Origin: CAINVV01 sp963663005
GTDB taxonomy: Bacteria > Bacteroidota > Bacteroidia > Bacteroidales > Prolixibacteraceae
NCBI GenBank assembly: GCA_963663005.2
Contig: CAXXHH010000018.1
Coordinates: forward strand, 1-64,000
Length of the DNA stretch: 64,000 nucleotides
Reading direction: 5' to 3'
Positions 53,401 to 61,803 of the stretch are shown in pieces. A program made the translations under genes and the position numbers. Numbering within the stretch: position 1 is the stretch's first letter; every line of letters begins with the position of its first letter. Below the pieces are notes generated by a model. The model was not told the DNA's origin. It was given only the letters and a program-made list of their open reading frames with translations, and did not search any database.

Positions 53401-53672
53401 CATGGAGTGCACATATCAATGCCGCTTCCGACCATTGGTTGATTGATGCTTCCTATTTTAATATCAAGCAGATAGGCTTGTCCTATACGATCCCGGAGAA
53501 ATACTTGTCGAAAATTCACATCAATAACGCAAGAGTCTTTTTAAACGGCGAAAACCTGCATCTTTTCAACTCACTGAAAGGGATGAACAATCAGCAGAGC
53601 TTTGACGGAGCGGTATCCAATGTATACCTGCCTTCTCGTACGTATACCTTAGGAGTAAATTTCTCACTTTAA
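50499..53672 (+). CDS. susC: SusC/RagA-family TonB-dependent outer-membrane transporter
   Basis: 1057 aa. Signal peptide (1-21), carboxypeptidase-regulatory-like domain (DVTGVVTSAEDGSSIPGASVIVKGTSIGT), TonB-box-like region with EVVVVAYGTAKKSAITGA, plug domain (SPLYVVDGVPY, DVENVSILKDASSTALYGSRAANGVVLITTKKG), then a full barrel ending SRTYTLGVNFSL with terminal Leu. Imports oligosaccharides across the outer membrane together with the SusD lipoprotein encoded 13 bp downstream. It is the central transporter of this utilisation locus. Confidence 0.96.
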   Translation: MKKISFLLVFLLLAGMQIILAQTRDVTGVVTSAEDGSSIPGASVIVKGTSIGTITDIDGKFSMKVPQGSKSILVSFVGYASSEIALTSAKNYTIALKAGQIAVDEVVVVAYGTAKKSAITGAAAQISSAKLANRPINNISKAIEGSTTGVQVTSGNGQPGSDAAIRIRGFGSINASNSPLYVVDGVPYTLSISNLNMDDVENVSILKDASSTALYGSRAANGVVLITTKKGMNDKDRISFKISQGISQRGLPEYDRVDPFQYYQLMWQYYRNGMVNRTSSPLPVATASQIASGLVTGQPGIKDKLGYNPFNVDANNIVSVDGVVNTNARLLWGDDLDWATPLQRVGKRGDYSMSLNGGTNKTQYYMSVGYLKDQGFLIKSDFERFTGRVSVDSKVKDWLKTGLNITGNSTKSNYANDDSSVGFVNPFFFARTIGPIYPVYAHNPTTGEYILDANGNKQYDYGNSNVAGVPARAGYAGRHAVAETEYNNRLFKRNAISARTYAEIYLLNGFKLSTNAGLDVSSYNRSTYENKFVGDAAPGGRAYRVNSLTTTLTLNQLLNYTKTFNKHSVDAMVGHETYKYQYNYLTGSRTGLIVDGNDELVNFTTTSNLNSYTDNDRIESYISRFNYNYDNKYYASASYRRDGSSRFSPEARWGNFFGFGAAWRMDQETFIKKYTFIDLLKLRSSYGETGNNEFTDSGGYTLYYPWQALYFINNNSAESGFLQSSLANNSLTWEKNISYDVALEFGLFKRLSGSIEYYHRVSDNLLFNVPQPLSSGVESQAKNIGTMFNRGIELQLGADIVKKKDFKWNLTINASTVKNQISRMPDNQKEIVSGTKKLMVGQSMYDYWLREFVKVDPNTGYSLYRAKAYDATNSIINGQDTLSWNANNARLHYNGTAIPKVYGSINNTFSYKGFELAMMFTYSIGGKIYESNYRSLMLPGYGSNLSTDALKSWSKPGDVTSVPRLDEAWSAHINAASDHWLIDASYFNIKQIGLSYTIPEKYLSKIHINNARVFLNGENLHLFNSLKGMNNQQSFDGAVSNVYLPSRTYTLGVNFSL

Positions 53673-53684
53673 TTTGTTTAAAAA

Positions 53685-55181
53685 ATGAAAAAAATATTTT
53701 ACATACTGGGAGTGGGACTAATGATGGCCATGATCTCTTCCTGCACAAAGGATTACCTCGACACCAATCCGACAGATTCCTATTCCGATGCAACTGTTTT
53801 TGCTACTACAAGCAATGCGATGAGTGCAGTAAACGGGATACACAGGATGATGTATCAACAGACCGGATACTATTATTCCTTATATGATCAGGATAAATGC
53901 GGGCAACAATCCATGAACATAGTAGCTGATGTTCTTGGGGATGATGTGTTGTTACCCAATTCAACAAGCACTTGGTACAAAGGTGTATACAATTGGTTGG
54001 ATCACAGGAATGAATCGGCCTATTGGCCAAGATATACCTATACTTTCTATTACATGATCATCGCTAACGCCAACATGATTATCAAGAACATTGATGCTGC
54101 CGCCGGCACTGATGCTGAAAGAAAAGTGATCAGGGGAGAGGCTCTTGCTTACAGGGGATGGGCACATTTTATGCTTGTCCAGTTCTTTGGCAAGCGATAT
54201 GATGCCGTAGCTAAGCCAAACAGCCAACCAGGCGTTCCAATCATGATTGAAAACATTGTTACGGGTTTACCCAGAGCAACAGTTGAGGAGGTTTACGCTC
54301 AGGTGAACAAGGATCTTGATGGTGCCATCACCAATCTTACCGGCGCTCCTGCAAGAGCTGGAAAATCACACTTTGATGTGAGCGTGGTTAAAGGAATCAA
54401 GGCTCGTGTCGCACTTACCCAGCAGGATTGGGCTAATGCGGCAAAATACGCTTCCGAAGCAAGGGCTTCCTATTCACTGATGACCAATACTGAATACACC
54501 GCCGGCTTTAACTCAATTACCAACCGTGAGTGGATGTGGGGAAGCATGATCCAGAGCGATCAGAAAAACGCTTACTATTCATTCTTTGCCTTTATGTCTG
54601 CGAACGGAGCCTCTACCAACATCCGGGTAACTCCGAAAGTAATCAACGGAGATTTATACAACTTGATTCCTGCAACCGATATCCGCAAAAAATGCTGGGA
54701 TCCGACAGGAGCAACAATACCGGCTCCGGTCGGAGGCTTGAAATTGAAGTATGGAATTCTAAAATTCCTCACCACAACTCCAGGGTCAACCGAATTCTTG
54801 GGAGATCTGGTATACATGAGAACGGCTGAAATGTATCTAATTGAAGCAGAGGCAAACGCACGGGCTGGTCAAACGGCTGCCGCTCAGACGGCGCTTTTTG
54901 CTCTTGCAAGCAGCCGCGATCCGAATTATGTGAAATCTGTCAATACAGGTCAGGCACTGATTGACGAAATTATGTTTCAGCGGCGCATCGAATTGTGGGG
55001 CGAAGGCTTCCGCTATTTCGACCTGAAGAGAACGAATGCTTCCATGAATCGTCAGTGCGTGAATTTTAGTCCGTCAGTGGCCATTCTTTCCTCAGTAGCT
55101 GCAGGGGATAACTCCTGGCAGTGGATGCTTCCGAAGGATGAATTCAATGCCAATCCAAATCTAGGTACTCAAAACCCATGA
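53685..55181 (+). CDS. susD: SusD/RagB-family glycan-binding lipoprotein
   Basis: 498 aa. Lipobox ends at Cys20 (LMMAMISSCTKDYL) and is followed by the typical YLDTNPTDSYSDATVF. Internal blocks EALAYRGWAHFMLVQFFGKRYDA and the C-terminal YMRTAEMYLIEAEANARAGQ / FQRRIELWGEGFRYFDLKR define SusD (TPR-rich lipoprotein). Forms the lid of the SusC channel on the cell surface. A strong terminator follows 5 bp downstream, closing the operon. Confidence 0.96.
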   Translation: MKKIFYILGVGLMMAMISSCTKDYLDTNPTDSYSDATVFATTSNAMSAVNGIHRMMYQQTGYYYSLYDQDKCGQQSMNIVADVLGDDVLLPNSTSTWYKGVYNWLDHRNESAYWPRYTYTFYYMIIANANMIIKNIDAAAGTDAERKVIRGEALAYRGWAHFMLVQFFGKRYDAVAKPNSQPGVPIMIENIVTGLPRATVEEVYAQVNKDLDGAITNLTGAPARAGKSHFDVSVVKGIKARVALTQQDWANAAKYASEARASYSLMTNTEYTAGFNSITNREWMWGSMIQSDQKNAYYSFFAFMSANGASTNIRVTPKVINGDLYNLIPATDIRKKCWDPTGATIPAPVGGLKLKYGILKFLTTTPGSTEFLGDLVYMRTAEMYLIEAEANARAGQTAAAQTALFALASSRDPNYVKSVNTGQALIDEIMFQRRIELWGEGFRYFDLKRTNASMNRQCVNFSPSVAILSSVAAGDNSWQWMLPKDEFNANPNLGTQNP

Positions 55182-55185
55182 TTAG

Positions 55186-55230
55186 AACCAAAAGAGGCTG
55201 CCTTTTCAGACAGCCTCTTTTGGTTTTTTC
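55186..55230 (+). terminator. Terminator of susCD
   Basis: AACCAAAAGAGGCTG pairs with CAGCCTCTTTTGGTT over 15 bp around CCTTTTCAGA, then TTTTC. Confidence 0.92.
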
Positions 55231-55420
55231 ACATCAATTCTAAATATACGGTTTTGTCCTGCTCTTTATATTTTTTCACAGGATGATATAGGGTATAATG
55301 TGGATGGGCAATAGTATCTATCTTATACTTCGTTGCTATTGGAGTTACGTATTGAAATAGGTTGAGGCACAAAAAAGAATATTATTCTAACAAAAAAAGA
55401 ATAAAGAAGTTGAAAACCAA

Positions 55421-56179
55421 ATGAAAAATAGTACAGATTTTGAAGACCCAATCAAGATTGAAATTAGTCGAACTGGAACAATTACGCTTTTCACATCATG
55501 CATGTTGTTTTATGTTGCTGCCATAATTTTGTGGAAACAAAATGTTATCGATAGCGATATTGTAATCTACTTTAATTTTGTCTATGAGCATGAGGGATAT
55601 CTTAGATTGGTTAAAACGTTATCTCAATATGGTATGTCTTTCATAACTGCACTATATGCTTTGTTTTTATTCTTGACATTCAGATGCGAAGAGTTTAAGC
55701 ATGAAAGACCCCTGTTTTTTTTAATACTAATTTCCTTTGCTCTTAGTACAATTGGTGGTGACTTATTAAAAGAATTAATTGATAAGGCTCGACCTGGTAT
55801 TGCATTGGCGGGACAGGTCGCAATTAAAAGTGTTCATGAAACACCAGCATTTCCGTCAGGACATGCAACAAAATGCATGGCTTTGGCATTGCCATTTGTT
55901 CTAATGGCTTCAGGTAAAAGCAACATTATAAATATTGTTAAAATATTAGCTTTAATAGCTGCATCATTGGTTTGCTACTCTAGAATTGCACAGCAAGCCC
56001 ATTTTTTAAGCGATGTTTTAGCAGGAATTGGCACCGCATTATTTTTCATACCAATCGCTGTTTGGGTAACAAACAAATTATATAAAAAAAGAAAATTAGA
56101 TGAACATCAACTTAGCATGTTATCTCAAAAAATTATGTTAATTTTCATTGGATTGACAGTCATTCTTTGCTTTTTGTAA
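55421..56179 (+). CDS. PAP2-family membrane phosphatase
   Basis: 252 aa with about six membrane helices. The phosphatase signature is complete: KARPG (122-126), PSGH (145-148) and SR-x5-H-x3-D (Ser187-Arg188, His194, Asp198). Enzymes of this family dephosphorylate lipid phosphates such as undecaprenyl diphosphate or phosphatidic acid. It is followed by the gene at 56226 (46 bp gap). Confidence 0.88.
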   Translation: MKNSTDFEDPIKIEISRTGTITLFTSCMLFYVAAIILWKQNVIDSDIVIYFNFVYEHEGYLRLVKTLSQYGMSFITALYALFLFLTFRCEEFKHERPLFFLILISFALSTIGGDLLKELIDKARPGIALAGQVAIKSVHETPAFPSGHATKCMALALPFVLMASGKSNIINIVKILALIAASLVCYSRIAQQAHFLSDVLAGIGTALFFIPIAVWVTNKLYKKRKLDEHQLSMLSQKIMLIFIGLTVILCFL

Positions 56180-56225
56180 TATTGAGTAATGTTTAAAAAA
56201 GACTGGTAATTTAACTAATCAAAAT

Positions 56226-56960
56226 ATGAAGATCTCGTACCTGAAAAATTTGACAGTTAAAACAAGAATGGATTTATTAGGTGCAATAGCGTTTATTTTT
56301 GTAGTGTTAGTTGCATTTTTTATGTTTTTAAACAACGACAAGAAGAATACAAATATTAAACCAGAACAATTAACACTTTCACTTATTGAGGATAAAAATT
56401 TTCTTAACGCTATTAAATTAGAACGTCCTGCGGAAAAAGAATTCGTTCTTGTTGAAGCTTCAAAAATTCTGCGGGATGAGATTCATTCAGTCACAGATAA
56501 TAAGCACAAAGATTTTGTACCCGATGATTTTAAAAATGTATTTCAAATCATAGATTTCATTTTAGCAATAGATTCTAAAAATGGTCATGCAATATATTTT
56601 AAAGGCGAGGTTTACCGTCTAATGAATGATTATAATCACTTTCTCGAATATTTTCAGTTGTATCTGGATTTGGAAGATTCTATTGGATCACGGTTACAGA
56701 AGGTTACCAATGCCCGATTGTGTTACGATACTCCATATGGTTTTTGTGAACAAAGGACCGCATGGATATCCCAACTTTTAGCAAATTACTATTACAATAA
56801 AGGAATCAGTGAGTTTGATTCAAACAAAAAACAGGAGTCTCTTAATATTGCCATGAAGCATATTCAAAATGTTAGGATTCATTTTCCACCTGGTTTTAAT
56901 TCAAGTTTAGTAACCCTGTCAACATTAGAGTTAGAAACAAAGCTCAAGGTGAAATCCTAA
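56226..56960 (+). CDS. Membrane-anchored protein with TPR-like region
   Basis: 244 aa: a membrane helix at about 18-34 (LLGAIAFIFVVLVAFFMFL), then soluble helices with KNGHAIYFKGEVYRLMNDYNHFLEYFQLYLDLE, which looks like one or two TPR-type repeats. No known family. Probably co-transcribed with the PAP2 gene. Confidence 0.65.
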   Translation: MKISYLKNLTVKTRMDLLGAIAFIFVVLVAFFMFLNNDKKNTNIKPEQLTLSLIEDKNFLNAIKLERPAEKEFVLVEASKILRDEIHSVTDNKHKDFVPDDFKNVFQIIDFILAIDSKNGHAIYFKGEVYRLMNDYNHFLEYFQLYLDLEDSIGSRLQKVTNARLCYDTPYGFCEQRTAWISQLLANYYYNKGISEFDSNKKQESLNIAMKHIQNVRIHFPPGFNSSLVTLSTLELETKLKVKS

Positions 56961-56994
56961 ATGTTGCTATCGGGGAGTATCTTTTTATTTTTTT

Positions 56995-57336
56995 CTAGGC
57001 CACCCTGAATACCCGATATAATCCGCCACTTGGACAAACCTTTAACTTGTAACCACGGAATAAATTGGCTCTGATCATAGCAATCGGATACACGAATTCC
57101 CTTCTAATTAGGAATGATTCTCCCTGCTTCAGTTGTTGTAATGTTGAAACCAGCTCTTGCCTGTCATCATTACTCAACCTTCCTCCGGGTAATGGTATGC
57201 CTTTCTCAATGACGAAGCGGTTTCCCTGCTTATTCATCGGAGAAGTTTTCAATTTGTCATTTGGTTCGACAATCCTGGGATTCGTTTCCTCAATATTCCG
57301 GAAAACCGTACTGGTTTTTTTAGAAATGTTTTCCAT
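56995..57336 (-). CDS. Hypothetical protein, DNA-binding-like C-terminus (113 aa)
   Basis: I use ATG 57336 (MENISKK); the upstream frame to 57393 has no support. The second half (DRQELVSTLQQLKQGESFLIRREFVYPIAMIRANLFRGYKLKVCPSGGLYRVFRV) resembles a small domain in phage and element regulators: 'L..L..GESF', a helix, then 'KYR.GG.YRV.R'. Function unknown. Confidence 0.5.
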   Translation of the reverse strand: MENISKKTSTVFRNIEETNPRIVEPNDKLKTSPMNKQGNRFVIEKGIPLPGGRLSNDDRQELVSTLQQLKQGESFLIRREFVYPIAMIRANLFRGYKLKVCPSGGLYRVFRVA

Positions 57337-57811
57337 AGATCTTCTTGTCTGAGCTACAACACTAAAGTGAGTTAGAACCACTAAAAATTGCAAGTAACAA
57401 TCTATTTTTCATAGATTAGATTTTTGATGGTTGAAACAATATTAAGTTGTTAGTTTTTGGCTGGCGTTATACCTCCGCTTAATACTAAAAATCAACATCT
57501 CCAAACCTATTATAAAAAACTTCTAGGACTGATTTTTATCAATGTATCCATCAAATTGAAGGGTAAATGATCGGTTTCGGGAGGAAGATACACCATAGCA
57601 TGTCAAAAATGCTGTTTACACGATAATTCTTGTCGTTTACCATAAACAGAGCAGAATTGACCGTCAGAATGTATTTTTTAATGCAGATTTATAAGTTAGA
57701 TTATAAATTGAACAGTGGTTTAGTAAATAAAAGTGTTGATCATAAACGATCGTCACTTTTATTTGGATGAAATTCTTGCCAACCTGCAGACAGAAAATTT
57801 GGTGGAAAGGG
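57337..57811. other. Intergenic region
   Basis: 475 bp without a recognisable gene or repeat, between the small minus-strand gene and the end of the LytTR regulator gene. AT-rich. Confidence 0.4.
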
Positions 57812-58546
57812 TTAGATACCTGCCACAGTACCAGTAAAATTCAATGAATTGAGTACCGCATTCTTGAAATTCCGGCCAATAGGCAACTCCTTGCCTTGAA
57901 TCTCAATAGTATTGGCTGTGAAAGCTTCAATTTTACTTACCTGCACTATATAAGACTTGTGAATGCGCAGAAAATTCGCAGCAGGTAGTTTCTCTTCCAT
58001 CAAAACCATACTGGTCTTGGTGACAATTTTACGCTTTTCTGTAAAAATCTGAACATATTCGCTCAAACCCTCTACATATCTGATTTCGGAGAGGTATATC
58101 TTGATCACTTTCTTGTTTTCCTTTACGTAGATAAAACTCTCACTATTTGTTTTCTCGGCAATTGAGGCTGTATTACCCTGGATAGATTCAAGGTTCATCT
58201 GGTAAAACTTGTTAACGGATTTGAGGAAGCGCTCAAAAGTAATTGGCTTAATCAGATAATCTACCACGTCGAGGTCAAAACCTTCCAGGGCATAATCCCT
58301 GTAGGCAGAAGTAATGATGACTTTTGGGGGATGTTTCAGCGTTTTCAGGAATTCAATGCCAGTGATCTGAGGCATCTGAATATCCATAAACATAAGATCC
58401 ACATGTTTCTCGCGAAGAACGCTAAGGGCTTTCATGGCATTGTTGCATTCAGCCACGATTTCAAAATTCTCGAGCTTTTCGATGTGCGCACGGATCAGGT
58501 CGCGAGCCAGTGGCTCATCATCAACAATCAAGTATTTAGTTTTCAT
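57812..58546 (-). CDS. LytTR-family response regulator
   Basis: 244 aa. Receiver domain with acidic pocket DDEP (9-12), phospho-acceptor Asp55 in MFMDIQMP, Thr/Ser in ITSAYRDYALEGFD and Lys in LIKPITFERFLK. The C-terminal half (about 135-235: FIYVKENKKVIKIYLSEIRYVEGLSEYVQIFTEKRKIVTKTSM ... FLRIHKSYIV) is a LytTR DNA-binding domain. It is third in a minus-strand operon with a pseudopeptidase and the histidine kinase (50-bp gap upstream). Confidence 0.95.
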   Translation of the reverse strand: MKTKYLIVDDEPLARDLIRAHIEKLENFEIVAECNNAMKALSVLREKHVDLMFMDIQMPQITGIEFLKTLKHPPKVIITSAYRDYALEGFDLDVVDYLIKPITFERFLKSVNKFYQMNLESIQGNTASIAEKTNSESFIYVKENKKVIKIYLSEIRYVEGLSEYVQIFTEKRKIVTKTSMVLMEEKLPAANFLRIHKSYIVQVSKIEAFTANTIEIQGKELPIGRNFKNAVLNSLNFTGTVAGI

Positions 58547-58596
58547 AATTGCTGTTTTTATAATTAGTATCCCTTATGCAAATCAATTACACAAAT

Positions 58597-60381
58597 TTAA
58601 GGTTTCATTGAGCTCATTTTTGCCTGAACGGCGGAAATTTTAAATGCCTCATTTTCTTCACTATCTCTAGTCAGTAAATTGGCATAATAGAATGGATTTA
58701 ATGGTTCACCGGTGGCCTGCTCAATAAGTCTATCCCAGGTAATGAGATCACCATATTGATAAATCTGCGAAATCAGAAATTCACCCACCATCTTGTTATA
58801 CTGATAGCCAGTATTCTTCCCTGTCAGAATATTCTTCTCCATATAGTGCCTCAATTGTCCGGCAAATAACTCGGCAAGAACTACGTTGTGCACACTGCAG
58901 GAGAAGCTTGTAAAATAGCTGTTGGTGGCCCAATCGGTCGTGTTCGGATCTTTTGGGGGCTTAATTCCAAGGTATTTTTCGTTAAGTTGATACCAAAGCT
59001 CCCCAAGATTTTGATCCGGATTCCGATATATTTCACGTTCAAAAAAGGATTTCACCAGGAGTCGCCTAAATCGGTACATCCGGTCGACTTGCATAAAGTG
59101 CATGCAAAGTAGCTTATATTCGTGGCTTCTGACCGAATCCATTTCAAATTCACTCTGTAGCCAATCACTGTTCATTGTTAGGTTCTCAAAAAAGCTGGAA
59201 ATTCCCTCTGCAACCACCGAATTTGGATACTTCAAAAGGTAAGGGATGTTATCCGAAATATTTTTAAAGTGTGAGGCATGACCGCAAAGGTGCATCATCT
59301 TCCTCATCCCTTCAGTATTTTCCTGGATGCTCGCCATCATTCGCAGATCATTTTTAAAGTCCACATTGAAAAAAATAGTCCCGGCCGATTTGCCTTTTTT
59401 TGCTCTCAGGTCACTGTTGTTGATGGCATCCTGAACTGGCAGACCAATACTATTGAAAAAGCAGGAGACCAACCGTATCGGATCCTGCTTGCTGAATAAG
59501 GAATCCATCCGTACCGAAAAACTATGCGGCAGATAGCTTGCCCGTTCGTCGTTGTAAAGGTACGAGAGGAGTGCCTCTTTCGGAACATGGTATTTCTTGG
59601 CTAACACCTTATCCACCTGAAGTTTTGCTTCAAAAAAGGGTTTGCGCGTTTTCAGTTCTATTGAATCCAGCAATGTTTTGATCATCTCAGGAGTCTGATC
59701 CTTGATTTCAAGTGCCAGTTGGTAATAATCGGTGTAGCCAAATTCACTGGCGAATTTGTTTCTTGTCTTGACCATTTGAATTATGTCTCCCGCAATTTGC
59801 ATGCCCTTGTCCCTATAGGCTTTGTAAATCTTCTTCAGGAGAGCCGTGTCGGTAGAATTTTTCCAGATCGAATCAAGCTGAGCTCCGGCATATATCTTGT
59901 TGCCCACTACCGCCTGAATGGTTGAATAGGACTGCCATATTTTGGTTTCATCGAACTTCAATTTTTTGAATCGGCTCTCTTCTATCTGGGAGCCCATAAA
60001 AGATTGATACAAGACAGTCAGCTGCCTTTTGAGCATCGGATCAGTAATCAGTTTTGAGCTTTTTAATTTTCTGAGTAGCTCGAAATCCTTTTCTTTTGTG
60101 AAGACATTTTCGCTAAAAGGATTAAACTTATCAGGAGTAAACTGTCCGGATTTGGTTTGATTTGAATTATTAAAATCTAATTCCAGCGTAAGGAGTTTCT
60201 TGTAATCGCTCTGATTGCCTGATATATTTGCGTTCCAGAGTGCGACCGTACTCTCCATCGAAAAATTCCGGATTAAGTCGACATTTTTATCAATGTAATG
60301 ACGTAAGATCAATTCGGATTGTTGCTTTTCATTCAAACAACTAAAGGACAAGAAGAAAAGCAAAAGCAAAAGATATCTCAT
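58597..60381 (-). CDS. Peptidase-like lipoprotein with missing catalytic Glu
   Basis: 594 aa. A lipobox ending at Cys15 (LLFFLSFSCLNEK) predicts a lipoprotein. The overall plan is that of the M2/M3 zinc peptidase clan: long helical N-terminus, KTRNKFASEFGYTDYYQLALE, then the zinc-site region. The HExxH site is HLCGH (364-368): both His are kept, the catalytic Glu is Leu. A possible third ligand (Glu392 in VAEGISSFFEN) is present. I checked the codons on the minus strand. It is probably an inactive sensor or binding protein. The start overlaps the kinase stop by ATGA, so kinase and this protein are coupled. Confidence 0.85.
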   Translation of the reverse strand: MRYLLLLLFFLSFSCLNEKQQSELILRHYIDKNVDLIRNFSMESTVALWNANISGNQSDYKKLLTLELDFNNSNQTKSGQFTPDKFNPFSENVFTKEKDFELLRKLKSSKLITDPMLKRQLTVLYQSFMGSQIEESRFKKLKFDETKIWQSYSTIQAVVGNKIYAGAQLDSIWKNSTDTALLKKIYKAYRDKGMQIAGDIIQMVKTRNKFASEFGYTDYYQLALEIKDQTPEMIKTLLDSIELKTRKPFFEAKLQVDKVLAKKYHVPKEALLSYLYNDERASYLPHSFSVRMDSLFSKQDPIRLVSCFFNSIGLPVQDAINNSDLRAKKGKSAGTIFFNVDFKNDLRMMASIQENTEGMRKMMHLCGHASHFKNISDNIPYLLKYPNSVVAEGISSFFENLTMNSDWLQSEFEMDSVRSHEYKLLCMHFMQVDRMYRFRRLLVKSFFEREIYRNPDQNLGELWYQLNEKYLGIKPPKDPNTTDWATNSYFTSFSCSVHNVVLAELFAGQLRHYMEKNILTGKNTGYQYNKMVGEFLISQIYQYGDLITWDRLIEQATGEPLNPFYYANLLTRDSEENEAFKISAVQAKMSSMKP

Positions 60382-61436
60382 CGCAGGTTGTTTTTTGTAA
60401 TGTCTAGTCTGACAAAGAATTCGCAGTTCTCTTCACGGACCGTTAGCCTGTGATTCTGGGGATAGATCAATTCGAGCCGCCTTTTGGCATTTAGCAGACC
60501 GACTCCATCGACGTTATCATTTTTTCCTTTTTCAGGAATATTGTTGAGGGTCTCAAAAGAAAGGCTGCCATTTTTGACACGAAGGGAAATTTTTATCCAG
60601 GGCATATCAGGATCCTTGCTGCTGCCATGCTTGAAGCAATTTTCAACATAAGAATAGAGCAACATTGGTGGAATCAGATGATTTATGTTGTCCACGTCTT
60701 TTTCAAATTTCACCGAGAGACGATCCGAATACCTGATTTGCTCCAGCTCAATGTAATTTTCGATCAGCTTAATCTCCTTCGAAACAGGTACTTCTGTGGT
60801 ATTACATTCATACAATATATATTGAAACATCTCAGACATCTTGGCAATGATGACCGCTGTTTTGCTGCTTTTGCTCAAAGCCAGGGAGTAGAGGTTATTC
60901 AGCGTGTTGAAGAGAAAATGGGGATTTAGCTGTCCCTTCAGCACTTGCAACTCGGTGGCCAGGCGTTTGTGCTCGGCTTCATTTGAAATATCCTGACTCC
61001 TTATCCAGTTTTTGTAGTATTTGAACATGGCAAAGAGAACGGTTGGTCCCATGATCCAAAGTAAATTGATCAGGAAACCATCCACCGTGTACCAATCTTT
61101 CGGATGCAGAACCTTCGGAATAAAAAGTGCGTAATAGACATTTTTGCTGATATATAATTTTATCAGGGATGCCAGGGCAGAGATAAGTGCGAGCGACACC
61201 ATGAAGGGGAAATATCTTCTCCTAAGCAGGAAGTTAGGAACCAGCGTATAGACCACAAAATAGGTATACATCATCAATACCGGAAGGTGAACCACCAGGT
61301 TGAGCAGGTAAAACAGGAAAGGGAAATTTTGCCGATAGCTGAAAATGAATGAGCCGATACAGACGAATGTCGTCCAGAAAATCACATGATTGACGAGACG
61401 TATTTGAAACAGTCGATTAAAAGTATTGAGTATCAT
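60378..61436 (-). CDS. Membrane histidine kinase (LytS/YehU-like)
   Basis: 352 aa. Several membrane helices in residues 14-145, then a linker and the His_kinase domain LKGQLNPHFLFNTLNNLYSLAL with His173. ATPase parts: PPMLLYSYVENCFKHGS (N-box) and VDGVGLLNAKRRLELIYP (G-box). It phosphorylates the LytTR regulator encoded two genes downstream. The lipoprotein-coupled layout suggests it reads a periplasmic signal. Confidence 0.94.
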   Translation of the reverse strand: MILNTFNRLFQIRLVNHVIFWTTFVCIGSFIFSYRQNFPFLFYLLNLVVHLPVLMMYTYFVVYTLVPNFLLRRRYFPFMVSLALISALASLIKLYISKNVYYALFIPKVLHPKDWYTVDGFLINLLWIMGPTVLFAMFKYYKNWIRSQDISNEAEHKRLATELQVLKGQLNPHFLFNTLNNLYSLALSKSSKTAVIIAKMSEMFQYILYECNTTEVPVSKEIKLIENYIELEQIRYSDRLSVKFEKDVDNINHLIPPMLLYSYVENCFKHGSSKDPDMPWIKISLRVKNGSLSFETLNNIPEKGKNDNVDGVGLLNAKRRLELIYPQNHRLTVREENCEFFVRLDITKNNLR

Positions 61437-61803
61437 CTGTCGAAATTTTTCGATTTGATTTTGGAAGGGTGAAAGTGACCTGCAACCTGTCTAAAGCACA
61501 ATCACTGACCAAAATTACGAATACAGAAATTGCCCGATTTCCTAATACAATCTTCTGCAGGTTGCAGTCGGCCAAAAGTCGAATATAGGATTCGAAAGCC
61601 GTTTACCCTTCGGAACGTGTCGTTGGCACGGAGATTCAGGCATTAACCAAAAATTATCACACATGTAGCTCAGAATTACCAAAATTTCATGATTATCCAC
61701 GAACATTTGCAGAAATGCAACGTCTTTCTTTTGTAACTTTACTATAATAACCGGTTTAGATGACTAAAAAAGCCTTTCAATCGTTGCCTAAAGTATCAGA
61801 GCG
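61437..61803. promoter_or_regulatory. Divergent control region with separated inverted repeat
   Basis: CTGCAACCTG (61480-61489) and CAGGTTGCAG (61558-61567) form a 10-bp perfect inverted repeat 68 bp apart, between the kinase operon (minus) and the propeller regulator (plus). It could be a looped operator; otherwise no promoter box is obvious. Confidence 0.45.
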
